A stretch of 64,000 nucleotides of DNA from CADEEN01 sp963816315 (GTDB taxonomy: Bacteria; Pseudomonadota; Gammaproteobacteria; Burkholderiales; Burkholderiaceae_C): the NCBI GenBank assembly GCA_963816315.1, contig CAWFJZ010000048.1, positions 62,001 through 126,000 on the forward strand, in the 5' to 3' direction. Both the position numbers and the translations under genes were made by a program. Positions 58,636-64,000 of this stretch are shown piece after piece (position 1 is the stretch's first letter; each line of letters starts with the position of its first letter). Below the pieces are notes generated by a model. It was not told where the DNA came from and ran no database searches. It saw only the letters and a list, made by a program, of their open reading frames with translations.

Positions 58636-59592
58636 CTATTCGAGATTCTGGACTTGCTCGCGCATCTGTTCGATCGCCACTTTCATATCGACCGAGATCG
58701 CCGTCAACTCCAGCGCTGCCGATTTCGAACCGAGCGTGTTGGCTTCACGGTGCAACTCCTGGATCAGAAAGTCCAGGCGCTTGCCGACCTCGCCGCCGGC
58801 TTCGAGCAGGCGCTCGATCTCGTCGAGGTGTGAGGCCAGCCGTGCCAGTTCTTCAGCCACGTCGATGCGGATCGCAAACGCTGCGGCTTCGTTCAGCGCG
58901 CGTTCCTGCAAGGCTTGCGACGGCACGCTGTTGCTGGCGCCGCTGGCCGCGAGCGCCTCGTTCCATCTTTCGAGGAATCGTTCACGCTGTTTTTGCACCA
59001 CAGCCGGCAACAGCGGTTCGGCCTTCTTGGCCAGCGCGCGCAGGTGCTGCAGACGTTCGATCAACACCGCCGCCAGCCGCGCGCCTTCGCGCTCGCGGGC
59101 GCTGCGCAGGCCGGCCAGCGCCTGGCGTGCAGCTTGCAGCGCCGGCTCGTCGGCGGCCTCGGCAGCCGCCGACTTGCTGCACCACTGCAAGGCCTCGTGC
59201 ACGGTGAGCGGCGCGGCTTTGGGCAACCAACCCTGCACCATCGATTCGACACGGGCCAGCGTCATCAGCGCCTCGGCGCCCGGCATGGCCACGGCACCGG
59301 CGGATTCGCGTGCATTGGCCAGCCGCAACTCGACCTTGCCGCGCTTGATCGAAGCCGCCACCAGCTCGCGCAGCGCCGGCTCCAAGCCGCGCATCTCCTC
59401 GGGCAACTTGAGCGACAGGTCGAGAAATCGTCCGTTGACCGAACGCACTTCGGCGTTGATCACGGCGCCGCTCGGCGGGCTGCCTTCCGGCCTGGCTTCA
59501 GAACGTGAATCTGGCCGCAAAGCCGCGCCAGCACTCGCGTTCGCGACGCTGGCACCGGCGCTGGCGTATCCGGTCATGCTATAGACTGTCAT
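58636..59592 (-). CDS. yicC: YicC family endoribonuclease
   Basis: The 318-residue protein starts MTVYSMTGYASAG and has the family blocks AEVRSVNGRFLDLSLKLPEEMRG, LVAASIKRGKVELRL and a C-terminal LIQELHREANTLGSKSAALELTAISVDMKVAIEQMREQVQNLE-type helix. YicC proteins are metal-dependent RNases that cleave RyhB and other sRNAs in E. coli. An insertion of about 25 residues (around APRPDSRSEARPEG-like sequence at residues 20-40) separates the usual first strand from the rest. It precedes gmk and diverges from the kinase gene with a 31-base gap. Confidence 0.88.
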   Translation of the reverse strand: MTVYSMTGYASAGASVANASAGAALRPDSRSEARPEGSPPSGAVINAEVRSVNGRFLDLSLKLPEEMRGLEPALRELVAASIKRGKVELRLANARESAGAVAMPGAEALMTLARVESMVQGWLPKAAPLTVHEALQWCSKSAAAEAADEPALQAARQALAGLRSAREREGARLAAVLIERLQHLRALAKKAEPLLPAVVQKQRERFLERWNEALAASGASNSVPSQALQERALNEAAAFAIRIDVAEELARLASHLDEIERLLEAGGEVGKRLDFLIQELHREANTLGSKSAALELTAISVDMKVAIEQMREQVQNLE

Positions 59593-59623
59593 TGCTATCC
59601 AGCGCACACGCAATCCAACGATT

Positions 59624-60592
59624 ATGTCAAAGCCAAAACCAGCCCCGTTGCCCGCTGGCACCGTGGTCGGTGGCTACTCGGTCGTCAAGAAGATCGCAGC
59701 CGGCGGTTTCGGCGTGGTCTATCTCGCCGAAGACCCGGAGCGGCGCCTGATTGCGTTGAAGGAATACCTGCCGGCCTCGCTGGCCGAGCGCTCACCGGGC
59801 GAGCTGACGCCGCGCGTCAAGCCCGACAAGCTGCCGCTGTACCGCCTGGGGCTGAAGAGCTTCTTCGAGGAAGGCCGCTCGCTGGCGCAAATCAGCCACC
59901 CGAGCGTCGTTTCGGTGCTGAACTTCTTCCGCGAGAACGAAACGGTTTACATGGTGATGAACTATCTGCAGGGCGACACGCTGCAGGATTTCATCGTCAC
60001 CGCGCGCGACCTCAAGCGCGACAAGGTGTTCCGCGAATCGACGATCCGCTCGCTGTTCGACGAGATCCTGCGCGGCTTGCGCATCGTGCACCAGCACAAG
60101 ATGCTGCACCTGGACATCAAGCCGGCCAACATCTTCATCACCAACGACAACAAGGCCGTGCTGCTCGACTTCGGCGCTGCGCGCGAGGTGCTGAGCAAGG
60201 AAGGCAACTTCATCCGCCCGATGTACACGCCGGGCTTTGCGGCGCCGGAGATGTACCGCCGCGATGGCTCTCTGGGGCCCTGGACCGACATCTACGCCAT
60301 CGGCGCCTGCATCTATGCCTGCATGCAGGGCTACCCGCCCAACGACGCGCCGCAGCGCATCGAGAAGGATCGGCTGGCGCTGTCGCTGTCGCGACTGCGC
60401 AATGTCTATTCCGACAACCTGATCGAAGTCACCGAATGGTGCATGTCGCTCGATCCGCTGTCGCGTCCGCAGAGCGTGTTCGCGTTGCAGAAAGAGTTGG
60501 CGCGCGAGACCGAACGCCGCTACACGAAGCTCAGTTTCAGTGAGCGGCTGAAGCTGCAACTGGAAAACCTGAAGACCGGCGCCAAGGCGTAG
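59624..60592 (+). CDS. serine/threonine protein kinase
   Basis: The 322-residue Hanks-type kinase has the glycine-rich loop IAAGGFGVVYLA, the ATP-binding lysine in LIALKEYLP, the catalytic loop LHLDIKPANIFI, the magnesium-binding LLDFGAAREVL and the APE-like FAAPEMY. There is no membrane helix, so it is a cytosolic enzyme. A PP2C phosphatase gene follows after 3 bases, forming a kinase-phosphatase pair. The targets are unknown. The ATG at 59624 is preceded by a short leader shared with yicC. Confidence 0.92.
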   Translation: MSKPKPAPLPAGTVVGGYSVVKKIAAGGFGVVYLAEDPERRLIALKEYLPASLAERSPGELTPRVKPDKLPLYRLGLKSFFEEGRSLAQISHPSVVSVLNFFRENETVYMVMNYLQGDTLQDFIVTARDLKRDKVFRESTIRSLFDEILRGLRIVHQHKMLHLDIKPANIFITNDNKAVLLDFGAAREVLSKEGNFIRPMYTPGFAAPEMYRRDGSLGPWTDIYAIGACIYACMQGYPPNDAPQRIEKDRLALSLSRLRNVYSDNLIEVTEWCMSLDPLSRPQSVFALQKELARETERRYTKLSFSERLKLQLENLKTGAKA

Positions 60593-60595
60593 GCC

Positions 60596-61516
60596 ATGCA
60601 GTTCTCGGTCTATCAGATCAGCCGCAAAGGCGGTCGCGAGAAGAACGAAGACCGCATGGGCTATTGCTACACGCGCGACTCGGGTCTGTTCGCACTGGCC
60701 GACGGCATGGGCGGGCATCCGGAAGGCGAGGTCGCGTCGCAGCTCTCGTTGCAGACGATGGCCGCGCTCTTCCAGCGCGACGCCAAACCGACGCTGAAAG
60801 ACCCGCTGCGCTTTCTGCACGACGCCATCATCGCCGGCCACCACCAGCTCTTGCGTTACGCCACCGAGAAGGCGCTGATGGACACGCCGCGCACGACCAT
60901 CGTCGCCTGCGTGCTGCAAGGCAACGCCGCCTACTGGGCGCATTGCGGCGATTCGCGGCTGTACCTGGTGCGCGACGGCAAGCTGATCGCGCGCACGCGC
61001 GACCACAGCTACACCGAGCTGCAGGAAACGCTGTCGCACGTCGTGCCGATGGGCGAGAAGTTCAACCGCAACGTGCTCTTCACCTGCCTGGGCAGCCCCG
61101 GAAAGCCGGTCGTCGATACCGCCGGGCCGATCCTGATGCAGGCCGGCGACCGTGTGCTGCTGTGCTCCGACGGCCTGTGGGGCAGCGTCACCGACGCCGA
61201 GATCGCTGACCAGCTCGGCCAGCGCACGCTGGCCGACGCGGTGCCCGAACTGGTCGAGCAGGCGCTGCGCCACGCCGGCGCCAAGAGCGACAACGTGACC
61301 ATCATCGCCGCCGAGTGGGAAGCCGCCGAAGACACCGACAGCAAGTCCGGCATCTCGACGCAGAGCCTGGGCGAAGAGGTCTTTGCCTCGACGATCCAGG
61401 CCGGCGTCGTCGTCGGCGACGTGCCGACCGACGAACTCGACGAAGCCGAGATCGAGCGCTCGATCAAAGAGATCAACGACGCGATCCGGCGTTCGAACGA
61501 GAAAAAATCTTCATGA
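60596..61516 (+). CDS. PP2C-type serine/threonine phosphatase
   Basis: The 306-residue protein has the PP2C motifs GREKNEDRMGYCY, LFALADGMGGHPEGEVAS, YWAHCGDSRLYLVRDGK, RTRDHSYTELQ, VLLCSDGLWGSVTDAEI and GAKSDNVTII, which supply the metal-binding aspartates. A C-terminal acidic tail of about 55 residues follows. It should reverse phosphorylation by the kinase encoded just upstream. Its stop overlaps the rph ATG, so signalling and RNA processing genes share an mRNA. Confidence 0.92.
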   Translation: MQFSVYQISRKGGREKNEDRMGYCYTRDSGLFALADGMGGHPEGEVASQLSLQTMAALFQRDAKPTLKDPLRFLHDAIIAGHHQLLRYATEKALMDTPRTTIVACVLQGNAAYWAHCGDSRLYLVRDGKLIARTRDHSYTELQETLSHVVPMGEKFNRNVLFTCLGSPGKPVVDTAGPILMQAGDRVLLCSDGLWGSVTDAEIADQLGQRTLADAVPELVEQALRHAGAKSDNVTIIAAEWEAAEDTDSKSGISTQSLGEEVFASTIQAGVVVGDVPTDELDEAEIERSIKEINDAIRRSNEKKSS

Positions 61517-62247
61517 GCTATGTCCGCGATGGTGGCCGTGCAGCGAATGCACTGCGTGCGTTGACCATCCAGCGCAGCTTCACGAAACACGCCGAAGGCT
61601 CGGTGCTGATCGCCTTCGGCGCCACGCAGGTGCTGTGCACGGCGTCGGTCGAAGACAAGGTGCCGCCGCACAAACGCGGCAGCGGCCAAGGCTGGGTCAC
61701 GGCCGAGTACGGCATGCTGCCGCGGGCCACACACACGCGCGGTGACCGCGAAGCGGCGCGCGGCAAACAGAGCGGCCGCACGCAGGAGATCCAGCGCCTG
61801 ATCGGCCGCTCGCTGCGCGCGGTGTTCGACCTGTCTGCGCTCGGCGAGCGCACGATCACGCTCGACTGCGACGTCATCCAGGCCGACGGCGGCACGCGCA
61901 CCGCGGCCATCACCGGCGCGTTCGTGGCCGCGCACGATGCGGTGAGTTGGTTGACCGCACAAGGCAAGCTGAAGGCGAGCCCGATCCGCGACCACGTCGC
62001 CGCGATCTCGGTCGGCCTCGTCGAAGGCACGCCGCTGCTCGACCTCGAATACACCGAAGACTCGGCCTGCGACACCGACATGAACGTCGTCATGACCGGC
62101 GCCGGCCACTTCGTCGAAGTGCAGGGCACGGCCGAGGGCGCGGCGTTCACGCGCGCGCAGATGGATGCGTTGCTCGGTTTGGCGGCGGGCGGCATCGCCG
62201 ATCTCGTCGCGGCACAGAAGGCGGCGCTGAAGCAGCCGCGGCCGTGA
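61513..62247 (+). CDS. rph: ribonuclease PH
   Basis: RNase PH trims tRNA 3' ends by phosphorolysis. The 244-residue protein has RDGGRAANALRALTIQRSF, SVLIAFGATQVLCTASVE, WVTAEYGMLPRATHTRGDRE, GRTQEIQRLIGRSLRAV, TLDCDVIQADGGTRTAAITGA and VMTGAGHFVEVQGTAEG, all hallmarks. The ATG at 61513 overlaps the phosphatase stop and the TGA overlaps the rdgB GTG. The gene is intact. Confidence 0.96.
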   Translation: MSYVRDGGRAANALRALTIQRSFTKHAEGSVLIAFGATQVLCTASVEDKVPPHKRGSGQGWVTAEYGMLPRATHTRGDREAARGKQSGRTQEIQRLIGRSLRAVFDLSALGERTITLDCDVIQADGGTRTAAITGAFVAAHDAVSWLTAQGKLKASPIRDHVAAISVGLVEGTPLLDLEYTEDSACDTDMNVVMTGAGHFVEVQGTAEGAAFTRAQMDALLGLAAGGIADLVAAQKAALKQPRP

Positions 62248-62865
62248 AGCTCGTCCTGGCGTCGAACAACGCCAAGAAGCTTGCCGAGTTGCAGCAGCTT
62301 TTCGCAGGCCTGGCGATCGAGACTGGTGCCGCAAGGCGCTTTCGGCGTCAGCGAAGCCGAGGAGCCGCATCACACCTTTGTCGAAAACGCGCTCGCCAAG
62401 GCGCGGCACGCGGCGCGGGCCACGGGCCTGGCGGCCCTGGCCGATGACTCGGGGCTGTGCGTCGATGAACTCGGCGGCGCGCCCGGTGTGCATTCCGCGG
62501 TCTTCGCGCCGCTGGCCGCGCAAGGCGGCGACCGCGAGCTTCAACGCCGCGCGCAAGATGCCGCCAACAACGCCTTGCTGCTGGCACGCATGCAAGGCAT
62601 CACGCGACGCCGCTGCCGTTTCGTCAGCACGCTCGTCGCGCTGCGCCACGCCGACGATCCGCAGCCGCTGGTCGCCTTCGGGCGCTGGGAGGCGCGGCTG
62701 CTCGACGCGCCGCGCGGCGAGGGCGGCTTCGGCTACGACCCGCTGGTGTGGATCGACGCCCTCGGCGCCAGCGTGGCCGAGCTGTCGGCGGAGGTGAAGA
62801 ACGCGCACAGCCATCGTGCGCTGGCAGCTGCGCAGATGCGCGAGCTGATCGAGCAGTCGTGGTGA
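62244..62865 (+). CDS. rdgB: XTP/dITP diphosphatase RdgB (one-base frameshift)
   Basis: RdgB removes non-canonical purine nucleotides such as XTP and dITP. The N-terminus KLVLASNNAKKLAELQQLFA is diagnostic. At about 62319-62323 the frame shifts by +1: removing one A from GAGACTGG joins LAIE to LVPQGAFGVSEAEEPHHTF. The rest shows FVENALAKARHAA, LADDSGLCVDELGGAPGVHSA and GGFGYDPLVW. The corrected protein has about 206 residues, normal for the family. The start is a GTG overlapping rph. Because rdgB is well conserved, a sequencing error is the likeliest cause. Confidence 0.9.
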
Positions 62866-64000
62866 GCGCCGCGCCGATCCGCATCCACCGCGCCGGCGCG
62901 GTGTCGCTGGCCGCGCTGCCGCCGCTGTCGCTGTACGTTCACCTGCCGTGGTGCCTGAAGAAGTGTCCGTACTGCGACTTCAACTCACACGAGAAGAACA
63001 TCGCTTTCGATGAGTTGCGCTACCTCGAAGCCCTCTTCGCCGACCTCGAATCCGCATTGCCGCAGGTCTGGGGACGCCGCGTCTTCAGCGTCTTCATCGG
63101 CGGCGGCACGCCGAGCCTGTTCTCGCCCGAGTCGATCGAACGCCTGATCGCCGGCATCCGTGCCCGCCTGCCGCTCGAACCCGCTTGCGAGATCACGCTC
63201 GAAGCCAACCCGGGCACGTTCGAGCGCGAGCGCTTCCGCGCCTTTCGCGCCGCGGGCGTGACGCGCCTGTCGGTCGGCGTGCAGAGCTTCGACGACGCGA
63301 TGCTGCACGCCATCGGCCGCGTGCACGATGCGGCGCAGGCGCGTGCGGCCGTCGCCGAAGCGCGCGAGGCCTTCGACACCTTCAACATCGACCTGATGTA
63401 TGCGCTGCCCGGCCAGACCCTCGAACAGTTGAGCGCCGACCTCGACACCGCGCTGGCCTTCGCGCCGCCGCACCTGTCGATCTACCACCTGACGATCGAG
63501 CCCAACACCGCCTTCGCGCAATCGCCGCCGCAGCATCTTCCCGATCCTGATCTGGCCAGCGACATGCTCGACCTGATCACGTCGCGCACCACGGCCGCAG
63601 GCCTGGCGCGCTACGAAGTCTCGGCGTTCGCGCGCAGCGGCCACCGATGCATGCACAACCTCAACTACTGGCAGTTCGGCGATTACCTCGGCATCGGCGC
63701 CGGCGCGCACGGCAAGCTGAGTTTTCCCGACCGCATCGTGCGCCAGGTGCGCTGGCGCGAGCCGGCGATGTACATGGACAAGGCGCTCGCGGGGCAAGCC
63801 CTGTCCAACGAACATCCCGTCGGCGGCGCCGAGTTGCCATTCGAATTCGCGCTCAACGCGTTGCGCCTGGCCGAAGGCTTCGAGCTGGCGCGCTTCGCCG
63901 AGCGCACGGGCCAGCCGCTGACGGCGATCGAGCCCGCATTGGCGCGTGCCGAGCAGCGCGGCCTCATCGAACGCGACGCTTGCTGGGTGCGGCCAACACC
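62862..64000 (+). CDS. hemW: HemW-like radical SAM haem chaperone, 3' end cut
   Basis: The frame is open from the GTG at 62862 to the window edge, giving at least 379 residues, close to the full family length. It shows LSLYVHLPWCLKKCPYCDFN with the radical SAM cysteines, VFIGGGTPSLFSPESIERL, EITLEANPGTFERERFRAF, SVGVQSFDDAMLHAIGR and HNLNYWQFGDYLGIGAGAHG. HemW is a haem chaperone of the HemN-like group, not the oxidase itself. The GTG overlaps the rdgB stop, completing the rph-rdgB-hemW string. Confidence 0.93.
   Translation, partial: MSAAPIRIHRAGAVSLAALPPLSLYVHLPWCLKKCPYCDFNSHEKNIAFDELRYLEALFADLESALPQVWGRRVFSVFIGGGTPSLFSPESIERLIAGIRARLPLEPACEITLEANPGTFERERFRAFRAAGVTRLSVGVQSFDDAMLHAIGRVHDAAQARAAVAEAREAFDTFNIDLMYALPGQTLEQLSADLDTALAFAPPHLSIYHLTIEPNTAFAQSPPQHLPDPDLASDMLDLITSRTTAAGLARYEVSAFARSGHRCMHNLNYWQFGDYLGIGAGAHGKLSFPDRIVRQVRWREPAMYMDKALAGQALSNEHPVGGAELPFEFALNALRLAEGFELARFAERTGQPLTAIEPALARAEQRGLIERDACWVRPT

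Noticed and set aside
2312..62323. Programmed ribosomal frameshifting at the eight indel sites
   Set aside because: No slippery heptamer is visible at the sites I inspected, and unrelated genes are affected; sequence error explains all better.

Overview
The window is very GC-rich, gene-dense chromosomal DNA from a betaproteobacterium, most likely Burkholderiales of the Rubrivivax/Leptothrix/Methylibium type. This rests on gene orders (gmk-rpoZ-spoT; rph-rdgB-hemW), a Bug/TctC solute receptor, and two repeat families common in that order: CCCCCCGAGGGGG-centred elements and TTCGACAAGCTCAG-type repeats. There is no insertion sequence, prophage or CRISPR array, and no gene-free stretch longer than about 300 bases. 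Both edges cut genes: a PepSY protein on the left and hemW on the right.

Layout. 1-1432: PepSY and cytochrome b561 genes, then a PIN/ribbon-helix-helix toxin-antitoxin module with its own operator. 1568-8088: flgGHIJKL (rod, L and P rings, muramidase, hook junction proteins) with no flgA-F upstream. 8085-13918: a signalling block translationally coupled to flgL (HDOD protein, HPt protein, response regulator-GGDEF-EAL, GGDEF cyclase). 14213-20263: a hydroxycinnamate (ferulate-type) catabolic operon with a Bug receptor and a MarR regulator. 20378-22258: DUF3574 protein, tRNA-Ser(UGA) and a cation:proton antiporter. 22286-29810: a lipid A amino-sugar modification locus (GT2 transferase, ArnT-like transferase, YdjC/NaxD-like deacetylase) with a PmrAB/QseBC-like two-component system and an Omp85-like protein. 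Three matching PmrA-type boxes tie this locus together. 29837-35480: apaH, a CNNM/CorC transporter, a SapC protein and two PQQ-type sugar dehydrogenases. 35636-42206: a polyamine-family ABC importer with a GntR regulator, divergent from a hydantoin/allantoin racemase and xdhC. 42273-47030: MarR-GNAT, EamA exporter, viaA and ravA. 47195-51780: DUF3034 protein, exported truncated haemoglobin, L-lactate dehydrogenase, cupredoxin, a 41-residue membrane protein and dinB. 51896-55425: a DUF5666-DUF6502-DUF5666 cassette with a palindromic promoter and the stub of a response regulator. 55430-64000: spoT, rpoZ, gmk and yicC on the minus strand; a Ser/Thr kinase, PP2C phosphatase, rph, rdgB and hemW on the plus strand.

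How genes work together. The flagellar structural genes run directly into c-di-GMP and phosphorelay proteins, linking motility to signalling. In the catabolic operon a CoA ligase, a hydratase/lyase-type crotonase and an acyl-CoA dehydrogenase can process plant phenylpropanoids under a MarR repressor. In the envelope locus the two-component system probably drives its own operon, the aminosugar transferases and the outer-membrane protein.

Sequence quality. Eight genes (flgG, flgI, flgL, the HPt gene, the acyl-CoA dehydrogenase, MarR-GNAT, EamA, rdgB) each carry one single-base frameshift. Seven are +1, and correcting one base restores a family-typical protein every time. This looks more like residual insertion errors in the assembly than decay, but it needs read-level checking. 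Lengths given for these genes assume the correction.
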